A stretch of 64,000 nucleotides of DNA from Planctomycetia bacterium (GCA_030527205.1 JAUNBG010000018.1:1-64000); one strand, 5' to 3'. Positions 28,879 through 38,200 are shown, numbered from the stretch's first letter. Numbers and translations: made by a program. The notes: generated from the sequence alone by a model not told the origin.

Positions 28879-29796
28879 TTATTGTATTTGATAAACAGCA
28901 GACGGCTCTGTTCCGTAACCATGAACGACAATATTATTGCGATCAAGCTCAAGAATGGAATAAGCATTGGGCGAAGCTTCAACCATTCCGCGAAAAGTCA
29001 AATGATGAACGTTTTTTCTGTTGCCGTAACCCCCTTCATGCAAATGACCGGCAAAATAAACCTTAACGCAGGAAAATTGATCAAGAATATCCAAAATAGC
29101 TCGACCATTCCAAGTTGAAACGCCCATTTCAAAAAGATAAAGTCCAATGTCTTTAACAACGGGAAGATTCGACAATTTATCGTTATCAATATAGGAATTG
29201 ATCTGAAAGAATAAGGGGAAATGCGAACAAATCGCGACATATTGGCTTTCCTTTTCTGCCTCTGTCAATTGATCTTTCAGCCAATCAAGTTGAGTTTGAG
29301 AAACGGCGCCATTCCATTCTTCTGGAAGTTTGCCGTTGGCAAGTTTGAACTTTTTTCGTATTTCTTCCGCTTTTTCTTTTTCCGATGAATTGATTGCCGA
29401 ATATAAAGCGATTTCATTGCCATCGAGAATAATGAAGCGCCAATTGTTTTTTGGATTTGTTGAATCGTTCAAAATAAAAGACGAATAGGCTGGTTTCGGA
29501 AGGTTTAACGAAGAATATACTTTTTCTTTAAGGGCGTTATCAACTAATAGGTCATGATTACCGAGGACATGACGAAACGGAATGGACGTTGTTTTTTCCC
29601 AAAGATCAATCATAACCGAGAAATTTTGCCATTCTTCATCAATAACGTCGCCCAATTGAAGAATAAAAGACGCTTTTTCGCTGGAAAAAACGGCGGAAGC
29701 TTCGAGGAATTTTTCTAAGGACGCTCGATAATCGCGATTGTTACGATTATCCTTGTCGGCGTATTGGATATCAGTTAAAACCCCAAATTTGATCAT
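28879..29796 (-). CDS. ADPRibase-Mn-like metallophosphoesterase
   Basis: A 305-residue calcineurin-like phosphoesterase. GVLTDIQYADKDNRNNRDYRASLEK supplies the first metal site; its DIQYADKDN signature is that of the Mn-dependent ADP-ribose/CDP-alcohol diphosphatase family (ADPRM). FILQLGDVIDE, HVLGNHD, ICSHFPLF and FAGHLHEGGYG supply the remaining ligands. The family hydrolyses ADP-ribose, CDP-choline and related nucleotides to a monophosphate pair. AAGGA lies six to seven bases before the ATG. There is no signal peptide, so it is cytosolic. It lies between a MITE upstream and the glycerate kinase downstream. Confidence 0.87.
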   Translation of the reverse strand: MIKFGVLTDIQYADKDNRNNRDYRASLEKFLEASAVFSSEKASFILQLGDVIDEEWQNFSVMIDLWEKTTSIPFRHVLGNHDLLVDNALKEKVYSSLNLPKPAYSSFILNDSTNPKNNWRFIILDGNEIALYSAINSSEKEKAEEIRKKFKLANGKLPEEWNGAVSQTQLDWLKDQLTEAEKESQYVAICSHFPLFFQINSYIDNDKLSNLPVVKDIGLYLFEMGVSTWNGRAILDILDQFSCVKVYFAGHLHEGGYGNRKNVHHLTFRGMVEASPNAYSILELDRNNIVVHGYGTEPSAVYQIQ

Positions 29797-29864
29797 TTGA
29801 TTTCCTTGCGATCTGTTAATTGAGTTGAGAATAAATCAAAAAGTCTTATCGCCATAATAAGATC

Positions 29865-29975
29865 AGGAAGTTCTAAAAACCCGGATTTTTCAACAAACGC
29901 ATTTCGAATAAAGTCATTAAAACCAGTTTTTGCGGACGAGACGTCCGCGCTCCGAAGGGGTTTTTAGAACTTCCT
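29865..29975 (+). repeat. MITE-like palindromic element, copy 2 (best-formed copy)
   Basis: A 111-bp element whose ends AGGAAGTTCTAAAAACCC and its near-perfect complement form an 18-bp inverted repeat. The inner dyad GCGGACgagacGTCCGC is intact. The flanks are GATC on the left and GATT on the right, a 3-of-4 target duplication. Confidence 0.85.
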
Positions 29976-30069
29976 GATTAGCTGTTCGGAATTTTATTAT
30001 CATTATTCTAACCAACCGACGCAGCATTTTCAATAAAACGAGAATTCTTTTTGCTGAATTATTTTCAAA

Positions 30070-31083
30070 TTATTCCGTTATTACTTTATATTCATTGACC
30101 GTTTCATCTTCAACAATCGAACGTTCCAAACGTTTCTTATCCCAGAATATTTCAACGATTGGCTCTTGGGAAGAATTTTTATATTTTTCCGGATTGGTAA
30201 ATCGAAGAACCAAAGCGCCAGCTTTTTGAAACCAATAATCAATATTTGATCCAAAATCTCCAATCATTAGAATAAAAGCGCCGCAGAAATTCCAAGGTTT
30301 CATAAAAAAAGCTTCAGAACGATCAGAACGTTGAAAAAGGGTTTCCATTTTTTGACAGTCGTTAAAGTTTCTGCAAACAACGCATTTAACTTTTGGAGAT
30401 AATCTTAACTGCCGACCGACGGTCAAAACATTTGCGTCCCAGGTTGTCGGTTGATCTTTATATTGAAATAAATCAGAAATTCGAGCGACAAACGATTTTT
30501 CGCATAAAAGACAACCTGTTGACGGTTGCGGAATTATTGGAATACAATATTTATTTTTGGCTTGCCAAATAAGATTGCCGCGATGTCGTCCAGTAAAAGA
30601 ATGCAACTTTTCCCGGTCAATAATCCCGGATAATTCCGCTTCGGTCGGCGGAAGAACCTTTGCGCAAAGCGGACGAAGAAGCTTTCCCTTCAACCCGGAA
30701 TGACTCGCGATCAGGTTCAATTGATGCATTTTCTGACTATTGGGACGCTGACCAGAAATTTCGCCTGTTGCAACAAATTCTGCTTGGCGTTCTTCCATCA
30801 ATTTTTTGGCGGCCTGACACATCATGATTCTGCAATCAAGACAAGGATTCAGATTTTTGCCGACTCCCCATTGCGGATTTTTCAACATTCGCATATATTC
30901 GTCGCCGAAACTTTGAACAACGAGCTCAATTCCCAATAAGTCGGCGAATTTTTGCGCTTCGTCTGATCCATTATGAAATGGAGTTACTATATTCAATGCA
31001 ATGACATTAAAATTTTGTTCTTGAAGAACCCGAACCGTTAAAAGACTGTCAAGTCCCCCGGAAAAAAGAACTATGGCGTTCAT
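30070..31083 (-). CDS. PP-loop ATPase, tRNA-thiouridylase-like
   Basis: A 337-residue protein. MNAIVLFSGGLDSLLTVRVLQEQ is the ATP-PPi loop. NPCLDCRIMMCQAAKKLMEERQAEFVATGEISGQRPNSQ is the pattern of MnmA/ThiI-related proteins that thiolate tRNA. Further cysteines (TGCLLC near 170 and CVVCRNFNDC near 215) may bind an Fe-S cluster or zinc. The C-terminal part (about 230-337) is a separate domain I do not recognise. The exact tRNA position modified cannot be told. It lies 83 bases after rnc on the same strand, consistent with an RNA-processing unit. Confidence 0.8.
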   Translation of the reverse strand: MNAIVLFSGGLDSLLTVRVLQEQNFNVIALNIVTPFHNGSDEAQKFADLLGIELVVQSFGDEYMRMLKNPQWGVGKNLNPCLDCRIMMCQAAKKLMEERQAEFVATGEISGQRPNSQKMHQLNLIASHSGLKGKLLRPLCAKVLPPTEAELSGIIDREKLHSFTGRHRGNLIWQAKNKYCIPIIPQPSTGCLLCEKSFVARISDLFQYKDQPTTWDANVLTVGRQLRLSPKVKCVVCRNFNDCQKMETLFQRSDRSEAFFMKPWNFCGAFILMIGDFGSNIDYWFQKAGALVLRFTNPEKYKNSSQEPIVEIFWDKKRLERSIVEDETVNEYKVITE

Positions 31084-31166
31084 TCAATCATCGATTTCTT
31101 TTTTATATATTAATTTATGGAGATAAAAATCAAAACAAACAATCGTTTTGAGACTTTCTTATGAAG

Positions 31167-31886
31167 TTAATCGCTTGTAATATGAGGCGGAGCTTGACCA
31201 CGAAGAACAGATAATGCGTTTTCTGCCGCTTTTTGTTCCGCATCTTTTTTATTGCAACCCCAAGCGGCCGGATAAATTTGATTATTGATTCGAGCTGTAA
31301 CCTTAAAACAGCGCGAATGAACTGGCCCCTGTTCATCTAATAAATGATATTCAATTTCAATTCCAGGCCAAAGTTGATGAACAAGAGTTTGTAAATTGGT
31401 TTTAAAATTGATTCCTGCTTGTTCATTTGTAACGGCGGAAATAGATTCTTTAAAAAATCTTTCAATAAAATTTTTGGCATTTTCAATTCCGCCGTCGAGA
31501 TAAATAGCGCCAATAAAAGCTTCCATTAAATTGGCAAGCAAAGAATTAGGAAGGTCTTTCATGCCGCGTCCAAGAATCAAATAGTTGTCCAATTTTGACT
31601 TTTTGATTATTTCGTAACAATTTTTTCGACTGACAACCGCTCCTTTAATTTTGGAAAGTTCTCCTTCTGTATTAAAAGGAAAAAGTCGATAGATCAGATC
31701 GGTTATGGCAAATCCCAAAACAGAATCGCCCAGGAATTCCAAACGCTCGTTTGATTCGTTATGAGTTATTGCGGAAGAAGAATGCGTCAGAGCTCTCATC
31801 AAAAGCTGCTTGTTTTGGAAATGATATTGCAGCTTGTCTTCGCATTCTTTGAGAAATTGTTCTTTAATTTGTCTTTGGGAATTCAT
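31167..31886 (-). CDS. rnc: Ribonuclease III
   Basis: A 239-residue protein of normal length. NERLEFLGDSVLGF is the RNase III signature with catalytic Glu and Asp, and LMEAFIGAIYLDGG supplies the second acidic pair. The C-terminal dsRNA-binding domain runs from about 160 (NFKTNLQTLVHQLWPG...KKDAEQKAAENALSVL). It cleaves double-stranded RNA, including the rRNA precursor. The gene starts 16 bases after the stop of the kinase gene, so the two are probably cotranscribed. Confidence 0.96.
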   Translation of the reverse strand: MNSQRQIKEQFLKECEDKLQYHFQNKQLLMRALTHSSSAITHNESNERLEFLGDSVLGFAITDLIYRLFPFNTEGELSKIKGAVVSRKNCYEIIKKSKLDNYLILGRGMKDLPNSLLANLMEAFIGAIYLDGGIENAKNFIERFFKESISAVTNEQAGINFKTNLQTLVHQLWPGIEIEYHLLDEQGPVHSRCFKVTARINNQIYPAAWGCNKKDAEQKAAENALSVLRGQAPPHITSD

Positions 31887-31902
31887 TTCGATTGATTATG
31901 TT

Positions 31903-33855
31903 TCAATATGAAAATAAAAAATAAAGGATTAAAATAATAAGAATGAGAATAATGAGGATAAGCGTTCCAACAATTAAAAAATGCATGCCATTTTCTTCTT
32001 GAAGTAAAAGACTATCTGAATCATCGTCTTCATGAAACGGTTGGACATTCGATTCTAAAGAATTTTCTTTATCAAAAACAGGGGGGATATTAACAAATAT
32101 TTCAGAATTTTTATTGGGATTTTCGGAAGTCATCGACGCAAAATGGCCAATGAGGTTGAGAGAATGGTTAACCAAGCGAGAATCGGATTTGTTTAATGTT
32201 TCGCTGACAAGCTTAAACGTTTTTTTCCGTTTTTGAGATAAAATATTGATTGGAGAATGCGTTAATTGATTAAACAAATCCGGAGTCCAAAAATCAAAAT
32301 TGGAATCGTTCAACATTTCAACAATGATTGAGTTGGCTTCATCAAACTGAGGAACCCAGGGAGAGAGCCTTTGAATGACTTCAGCGGCCGTTTGAACGCG
32401 ATCTTCCTTTTTTTTTGCCATCATTTGCATAATCAGATTGGATATGTCTTGAGGAAGAGCTTGGTTGAACATTTTAGGTTCAGGCGGGTCGCTGCGAAGT
32501 TGCGCCTGAATTTTTTGAAGAGAATCCCCGGAAGGAAAAGGAACAATTCCAGTAACCATATAATAAAACGAACATCCCAACGAATAAATATCCCAAAGCG
32601 GAGAAGGAGATTGAGGATTACGAATTTGATCCGGCGAAAGATAATCTGGCGTTCCAACAACCTTTTTGACTCGAGTCGTTTTTTTTTCTTCCAAGTCGGT
32701 TTCAGACTCTTTTTCAAGAAAGAAACATTGCGAGTCGGAAAGCTCTTTCTTAATTATATTGTTCTCATTTTCAAAACTTTCAGAAAAAACTTTTTTGTAA
32801 TTGTATTCGAAAGAGTTTTCGTTAAAAACGGATTGATTGAAAGGATCATTGAAATTGTTTTTCGAGGAAAGAGCAGACTGGTTCAAATAAGTCGAAAGAC
32901 CAAAATCAATCAATTTGACCTTTCCTTTATTTGATAAAAGGATATTTCCCGGTTTGATATCGCGATGAATAATGCCGCGCTTTTCATGAAGATATTGAAG
33001 AGCTTTTGAAACTTCCGAAACGATATAAATGGCCATTATAGGGGTCAATTGTTCATTGCGTTCGATTAGTTTTCGAACATCGCCGGCGTCAAGATATTCG
33101 TAAACGGCATAATAGACATTCGCTTCTTTGGAATAATCAATCAGTTGAACAATGTTTGGATGATTCAATTGACCAACAAACTGAATTTCTTGTAAAAATC
33201 GAGCAACCGTATCAGAATTGGTTCGCGACAATGGAAGAACTTTTATGGCGACATCCGATTTATGTTTCGACTTCATTTCGGAAAGACCGTTATTATTGGA
33301 ATCCGTTTTGGAACGTCCCAAAAAAACCTGACCATAACCGCCCAAACCAATAAAATCAATAATGCGATATTTTCCGAGAGTAAAACGGATTCTTGATTGA
33401 GCCAGTTGATCGGTTTGCCATTGATTAATCAATCCTAATTGTTGCAGTCTGCGAGGAAGCAATTCTTCCATTTCGTTTTCAAAATGACAACGTTTCATTT
33501 GAGAAGAAGCGTCATCGAAAACTTCATTATTAATATAGGAAATATCATATGAATAGTTTTGATTTAATTCAAAATCGTCTTCTCCCGGCGCTAAACTTTT
33601 GTTCTCGGAACTTGATGAGTCATTGTATGAATTACGAACGATTATTTCATTATAAAGCGATTGATAAACCTGTTCCAGTTTAGCTCGACTGACCAGTTCG
33701 CTTTTAATTATTCGATGAAAAATCTGTGGATATCGTTCTTTCATAATGATTAAGATTTCGAGAAAAACTTTTGGAGTCAAACGAGTTGATTTTTCGATAA
33801 CGCAAAGGGATTGCGTTCCATTTGGAGTTGCCGTTCGTTTGGCAACGCTTTTCAT
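31903..33855 (-). CDS. Tail-anchored Hanks-type Ser/Thr protein kinase
   Basis: A 650-residue protein. The kinase domain spans about residues 160-510: FIGLGGYGQVFLG, VAIKVL (Lys), IIHRDIKPGNILL (catalytic loop), VKLIDFGLS (DFG) and GTPDYLSPDQ (APE position). An N/S/E-rich low-complexity insert of about 50 residues (about 345-395) sits in the activation segment, between DFG and GTPDYLSP, which is unusual. The C-terminus ends in a single hydrophobic helix (about 624-648) with hardly any residues after it, so the kinase should face the cytosol as a tail-anchored protein. The start is uncertain: at ATG 33855 the purine-rich AAAGGA is only a base or two away; an alternative ATG is 33744. It is followed closely by rnc. 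Confidence 0.9.
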   Translation of the reverse strand: MKSVAKRTATPNGTQSLCVIEKSTRLTPKVFLEILIIMKERYPQIFHRIIKSELVSRAKLEQVYQSLYNEIIVRNSYNDSSSSENKSLAPGEDDFELNQNYSYDISYINNEVFDDASSQMKRCHFENEMEELLPRRLQQLGLINQWQTDQLAQSRIRFTLGKYRIIDFIGLGGYGQVFLGRSKTDSNNNGLSEMKSKHKSDVAIKVLPLSRTNSDTVARFLQEIQFVGQLNHPNIVQLIDYSKEANVYYAVYEYLDAGDVRKLIERNEQLTPIMAIYIVSEVSKALQYLHEKRGIIHRDIKPGNILLSNKGKVKLIDFGLSTYLNQSALSSKNNFNDPFNQSVFNENSFEYNYKKVFSESFENENNIIKKELSDSQCFFLEKESETDLEEKKTTRVKKVVGTPDYLSPDQIRNPQSPSPLWDIYSLGCSFYYMVTGIVPFPSGDSLQKIQAQLRSDPPEPKMFNQALPQDISNLIMQMMAKKKEDRVQTAAEVIQRLSPWVPQFDEANSIIVEMLNDSNFDFWTPDLFNQLTHSPINILSQKRKKTFKLVSETLNKSDSRLVNHSLNLIGHFASMTSENPNKNSEIFVNIPPVFDKENSLESNVQPFHEDDDSDSLLLQEENGMHFLIVGTLILIILILIILILYFLFSY

Positions 33856-33947
33856 TCCTTTGGGTTGCTTATCCTTTTATGAAAAATTTTTGACGCGTCA
33901 AAAACGAATAATTCGGGTTAGGGATATTCAGGGAAACGTTGGCAAAA

Positions 33948-34643
33948 TCAACTCAAAAATGACGACCAAAAAGCAGGAATTTTTGCTTCAAATGTTATTT
34001 CTTGACCTGTCGTTGGATGCAAAATAGTTAACGATTTCCCATGCAAAGCTATTCCGGTTCCTTCTGGGAGAATGACCTTTGAACCATATTTTCGATCGCC
34101 AATGATTGGATAACCGCGATGCGACAATTGTAAACGGATTTGATGCTTGCGTCCTGTTTCGAGTTGAACCTCAATGAGCGAATTAGTTCCCAAACGTTCC
34201 AAACGTCGATAATGAAGTTTTGCTTCTTTGGCGTTATTGGAGGAATCCGCTTGTTTTGTGATCCACATTTTTCGATGCCGCGGATCTTCGCAGATAAAAT
34301 CGATGCAATCGTCATCTAAAGGATAAATCAACCCTTCAACAATGGCCCAATATATTTTTTGAGTTGAATGCTGTCGAAATTGTTCATTAAGTCGATCCGC
34401 AGCTTTGGAGGTTCGAGCGAAAACAACAACTCCCGACACAGGAACATCCAATCGACTGACAACCCCCAAATAAACGTTTCCTTTTTTATGATATTTATGT
34501 TTTATATAATCTTTGGCAAGCGTCAAAAGAGTTGTTTCTCCCTCGGGCAATCCCATTGTTGCGCAACCCGGTTGTTTATTGACAACCAAAAGATGATTGT
34601 CTTCATATATAATATTGTCTTTCTGCAACTCTTTGACTGGCAT
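33948..34643 (-). CDS. RluA-family pseudouridine synthase
   Basis: A 231-residue protein. IIYEDNHLLVVNKQPG and the active-site motif GVVSRLDVPVSGVVVFART (catalytic Asp in RLD) define the family, followed by KIYWAIVEG and GRKHQIRLQLSHRGYPIIGDRKYG. It converts uridines to pseudouridine in rRNA or tRNA; the site is unknown. It lacks an S4 domain, as RluA and RluC-like short forms do. The gene lies 92 bases upstream of the kinase on the same strand. No Shine-Dalgarno is visible. Confidence 0.92.
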   Translation of the reverse strand: MPVKELQKDNIIYEDNHLLVVNKQPGCATMGLPEGETTLLTLAKDYIKHKYHKKGNVYLGVVSRLDVPVSGVVVFARTSKAADRLNEQFRQHSTQKIYWAIVEGLIYPLDDDCIDFICEDPRHRKMWITKQADSSNNAKEAKLHYRRLERLGTNSLIEVQLETGRKHQIRLQLSHRGYPIIGDRKYGSKVILPEGTGIALHGKSLTILHPTTGQEITFEAKIPAFWSSFLS

Positions 34644-35137
34644 TTTATCAAAATATCGGGAATTGTTTTCTTTTGAACAGACAGCAAGGTTGAAAAATTA
34701 GTTCAAAATTAATAAAACATCGAAAATCAACAGACTGTCTAACTGGAACTGCTTGCGAAAACAAACTATTATTGTTATTTTGCATGAAATATCAAACGAT
34801 ATGAACTTTAATGGTTAGCATAAACGTCAATGCGCCATTGGCGTCCGATTTGAATAAAAGTTAAAACTCAAACCTTTTGAAAACCCGAGATCGTTGAACG
34901 CAAGCCCGGCAAAATCAGACGGAATATTAAGAAGAGCAAAACCTTTTGTTCATTGCGGCTTCAAAATCTAACATTCCTTTGATTTGCTGTTTTTGAGCAG
35001 AACGTCAATTTGGGTTTCGACGAACATTGGTCTGTTGTTGTCGGGCTTACGAACACAAATTTTAGGGTTGCAATAAGTTTGAGTATAAAAAATAAAAGGG
35101 GTTGGGCTGAATTTACAGGTTTTGATTTGATTGACGA
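34644..35137. other. Intergenic region with one bipartite repeat
   Basis: Nearly 500 bases between the pseudouridine synthase start and the GDPD stop. No gene is supported. It contains the bipartite repeat copy at 35033-35090 and presumably the promoter of the pseudouridine synthase-kinase-rnc run. Confidence 0.5.
35033..35090 (+). repeat. Bipartite dispersed repeat, copy C
   Basis: GTTGTTGTCGGGCTTACGAAC is followed 22 bases later by GTTTGAGTATAAAA. It matches copy B in both blocks and partly in the spacer. Confidence 0.45.
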
Positions 35138-35986
35138 TTATTCTTCATTTGCTTTTAAAGCGTCGAGAACAAGATTGGGGCGATTGGTCGTTATGCTTTC
35201 AACGCCCATTTCGACAAGTTTTTGAATATCTTTTGGATCGTCGACAGTCCAACACCAAACATGAATTCCGGCGTCTTGAAGAATTTTAAGAAGTTCAGGC
35301 GAAACTTTACTGTATTGCATATCGACAACATTTGTGTCGCATTTTTTGAGCGTCTCAATGATTATTTGAGCAATTTCTTCTGTTGTTTGTTCTTCTTTGA
35401 AACTGCAAAGCCAGGCAACGCAAATATTCGGATTAGCTTCTCGAACCTGTTTGACTCGACTGCTTGAAAAATCGATAATAACAGCCGTTTCGACAAGATC
35501 ATTTTCTTCAACGGCGTCAACAACTTTATCAATAAAACCGTCTTGTTTGATTTCAATGACGGGGCGGCAATTTGTCCCTTTTAACAATTTTAACGCTTCG
35601 TCAAGCGTTGCCGCTTTTTCGCCTTTAAATTGTTCGCCTTTCCAAGCCCCGAAATCAAGTTGATTCAATTCATCCCAGGCGATTTCTTTTGTTGGACGAT
35701 CCAATCCGGTTGTTCGTTTTAAATTGCTGTCATGAAAGAGAAAAACTTTTCCGTCTGTTGTTGTATAAAGATCGAATTCGCAACCTTGGGCTCCGCAACG
35801 AATGGCTTCTCGAATTGCCGTCAAAGTATTTTCGGGCGCAACGAATGAAAAGCCTCGATGAGCAACAACTGGCGTCTCGGGAACTGGCGGCCATTGATTT
35901 TCTTTGTTGATTTCTTTGTCGTTTGCCAAGCTCAGCGAATGGCCTAAAAGAATTAAGAGTAATGAAAAAATGTTGACCAATTTCAT
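35138..35986 (-). CDS. Secreted glycerophosphodiester phosphodiesterase
   Basis: A 282-residue GDPD-family protein. VVAHRGFSFVAPENTLTAIREAIRCGAQGCEFDLYTTTDGKVFLFHD contains the HR...PENT...ExD...HD catalytic set. The C-terminal VWCWTVDDPKDIQKLVEMGVESITTNRP is also typical. A signal peptide (KLVNIFSLLLILLGHSLSLA) indicates export. The enzyme releases glycerol-3-phosphate from glycerophosphodiesters, probably for phosphate and carbon scavenging. AGGAGA lies close before the ATG. It stands alone, with two MITE copies beyond its start. Confidence 0.95.
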   Translation of the reverse strand: MKLVNIFSLLLILLGHSLSLANDKEINKENQWPPVPETPVVAHRGFSFVAPENTLTAIREAIRCGAQGCEFDLYTTTDGKVFLFHDSNLKRTTGLDRPTKEIAWDELNQLDFGAWKGEQFKGEKAATLDEALKLLKGTNCRPVIEIKQDGFIDKVVDAVEENDLVETAVIIDFSSSRVKQVREANPNICVAWLCSFKEEQTTEEIAQIIIETLKKCDTNVVDMQYSKVSPELLKILQDAGIHVWCWTVDDPKDIQKLVEMGVESITTNRPNLVLDALKANEE

Positions 35987-36066
35987 TTACTTCTCCTGAA
36001 AAAAGGTTGATATATGTTACAAAATACAAACAAAAGTATAAATATAAAAGGCGGGTTGTTTTTTAA

Positions 36067-36175
36067 AGGGAGTTCTAAAAACCCGCCGGGAACACAGACG
36101 TCTCGTCCTCAGGAACAGGGTTTCGCGACGTTTTCCGAATGAGTTTGTTGTAAAACCCGATTTTTAGAATTTCCT
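36067..36175 (-). repeat. MITE-like palindromic element, copy 3 (inverted)
   Basis: A 109-bp copy in the opposite orientation (the GACGTCTCGTC core reads on the plus strand). It is flanked by exact TTAA duplications (36063-36066 and 36176-36179). The right end has TTTTTAGAATTTCCT. Confidence 0.85.
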
Positions 36176-36284
36176 TTAATAATATCTTTTTTTATTATGT
36201 GAGGATATCCCTTTTGTTTATTTTACCAAAATCGTCAAAACAATACAAGGTTGCATAAAAAAGTTTCTTTATGAAAATTTGATT

Positions 36285-36395
36285 AGGAAGTTCCAAAAAA
36301 CCGCAGGGAAGTCGGGACGTCTCGTCCGCAAGAACGGTCTTTGTGACGCTTCCTGAATTGAGTTTATTGCAAAAAACAGGTTTTTAGAACTTTCT
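36285..36395 (-). repeat. MITE-like palindromic element, copy 4 (inverted)
   Basis: A 111-bp copy with the same orientation as copy 3 and only 110 bases from it. It is flanked by exact GATT duplications (36281-36284 and 36396-36399). Confidence 0.85.
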
Positions 36396-36576
36396 GATTG
36401 AATAATATTGGATTTTGGATTTATTTTAACCCCAATGAACATTTGAGGTCGTTGAAGACGCAAGTCCGTAAGCGAATCGGCGTTTTACAAAAGACGACGC
36501 GAAGCGTTCAATGGGCTTCGATATGAACCGTCGCTGGATTCGACTTGCGAATGCCAATCTTTTTTAACGAGTTTGA

Positions 36577-36748
36577 TTTAAGGGCGGTTCTCAAAAATCC
36601 TTCTGGCAAGTTGCTGTCTTTTTTCGCCGGATCGGCTTTCGCCCTTTCCCCGTCAAATCTAAGGATATGACTTCGGTCGGTCTCATTGCCCCGTTGAAAA
36701 AAATCCTCGCTTTTGCTGGTCAAAAGCGGTTTTGAGAACAACCCTTAA
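36577..36748. repeat. Second inverted-repeat element (about 170 bp)
   Basis: TTTAAGGGCGGTTCTCAAAA at the left and TTTTGAGAACAACCCTTAAA at the right are inverted copies of each other with one indel. The interior is unrelated to the other repeat family. It looks like a short non-autonomous element; only one copy is seen in the window. Confidence 0.6.
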
Positions 36749-36971
36749 ACAATAAAACAACGATTGGCTCTTGCCTGCAATTTTTATCGATTTGAGTCAA
36801 AAATGATCAAAATGATTTATAAAATAATTCTGGTCTTTAACGAATTGGAAAGTTAAGTTATATTATAAAAAGCAAATTCATTGAATTTGAATTTTTTCGA
36901 ATGAACGAACTTTTTTCAAAATAAATATTGTCAAGGATATTCAACATTTTGAATTTGGGTTTCGCAAGCCG

Positions 36972-37979
36972 TTGTTCCGCGTTTGGGAGCCGGGAAATCG
37001 GAATTGTTACAGCTTGAACGATATTATTAATTTAAATTTAGAGACTAATCGTTTTGTGTTGAAAGTTATTTTTGAATTTCTTGGGGGACCAAGTCAACGG
37101 TCAGTTTGGATTCAATTGGGCGTTCTGACTTTTTTCTTTCTTGTTGGTTGGAATCTTTGGAAGTCGATTCATTTACAAATTGAAAACAGTCTTGATTATC
37201 AGATTGGATTGAAAGATATTCAAATTGTTTCGCCCCCTCAATGGCTGGCCCCGACTTTTGTCAAAGAAGCGTTTGAGAGTCGGCCAAGATTTTTGAATAA
37301 GCCATTGAATATCCTGGCTCCAGATATTTTGGAGCGTTTGGCGCTCGCTTTTGAGTCTCATCCTTTTGTCAATCGCGTTGAGTCGATTCGAATTCAGTAT
37401 CCCCCTCGCGTTTTAGTCAAGCTTCAGTTTCGGAATCCTGTTGCGTTTGTTGTTATTCCAACGTTAAATTCCGGTTTGAATTCGAGAATTTATATGATTG
37501 ATGAAGACGGTTATTATTTATCGGTTTATGAAGGAGATTCGTTAACTATTCCCAAACATTTTCAAAACTGTTCAATTATTCGGGGAATTAAATCCGTTCC
37601 GATTTCTCCCATTGGAGAATATTGGGGAGATCCATTGATTTATGAGTCGGCAGCTTTGGCAAGTTTTTTGATGAAAGAACAAGAAGCTCTCCAGATTAAA
37701 AATATAAACGTCCAATTAAATGAATTGGAACGAATCGGAGGCATTTATAATTTAATGACAACGGCAGGAACTCAAATTCATTGGGGAACTTTTCCTTTGA
37801 ACGAAAGATTGGATTATTATAAATTGGAACAAACCGACAGCAAAGCTCAAGCGATTCGAGAAGAGGTTGCAGAAAAACAACGTTTAAAATTGGAGTATCT
37901 CAAAAAACTTGCCGAAAAATATGGTTCTCTTGATTCCGTTCCGTTGGATCAGTTGCCGATTGATCTTTCCAATCTCTGA
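36972..37979 (+). CDS. FtsQ-like (POTRA) membrane protein
   Basis: Up to 335 residues. One membrane segment lies near residues 46-66 (WIQLGVLTFFFLVGWNLW). It is followed by a POTRA-like region (IGLKDIQIVSPPQWL...HPFVNRVESIRIQYPPRVLVKLQFRNPVAFVV) and a beta domain (YMIDEDGYYLSV) in the order found in FtsQ/DivIB. The C-terminal about 50 residues are charged and helical (REEVAEKQRLKLEYLKKLAEKYG). FtsQ links divisome parts in the periplasm; the assignment rests on architecture and short motifs only. The start is uncertain: TTG 36972 falls in a repeat-like sequence, and TTG 37014 or GTG 37056 are alternatives. No cell-wall or division genes adjoin it. Confidence 0.65.
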   Translation: MFRVWEPGNRNCYSLNDIINLNLETNRFVLKVIFEFLGGPSQRSVWIQLGVLTFFFLVGWNLWKSIHLQIENSLDYQIGLKDIQIVSPPQWLAPTFVKEAFESRPRFLNKPLNILAPDILERLALAFESHPFVNRVESIRIQYPPRVLVKLQFRNPVAFVVIPTLNSGLNSRIYMIDEDGYYLSVYEGDSLTIPKHFQNCSIIRGIKSVPISPIGEYWGDPLIYESAALASFLMKEQEALQIKNINVQLNELERIGGIYNLMTTAGTQIHWGTFPLNERLDYYKLEQTDSKAQAIREEVAEKQRLKLEYLKKLAEKYGSLDSVPLDQLPIDLSNL

Positions 37980-38033
37980 ACGTCATCGAGAGTTTTTAAA
38001 AGTTGAGGTTTGCCATTTCCTTATATTGTATAC

Positions 38034-38137
38034 GAATGTTCTAATATTTTAGGGAACAGGCGTTTCATCCGCAGGAATTTGTCTTTTCGTCGTTTTCCAA
38101 ATCGAGTTTATTACAAGATCTGGTTTTTAGAACCTCA
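38034..38137 (-). repeat. MITE-like palindromic element, copy 5 (degenerate)
   Basis: An inverted, decayed copy. The core CGTTTCATCCGCAGGAA and the right end GGTTTTTAGAACCTCATT are recognisable, but the left end is eroded and no target duplication is visible. Boundaries are approximate. Confidence 0.6.
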
Positions 38138-38200
38138 TTAAATTAAGAAGAAAATCAACAGAAAAACAACAAATATAAAACAAATTTAGAATTTATTAAA

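Larger units (their letters stand above)
35987..36971. other. Repeat-rich divergent intergenic region
   Basis: Nearly 1 kb between divergent genes. It holds MITE copies 3 and 4, a second type of inverted-repeat element (36577-36748), and fragments of the bipartite repeat (36540-36580, and inverted near 36953-36983). No intact gene is supported; the frame at 36508-36741 on the minus strand lies inside the second element. Confidence 0.55.

Noticed and set aside
36508-36741. 77-residue minus-strand protein
   Set aside because: It lies within and across the boundary of an inverted-repeat element; no support as a gene.
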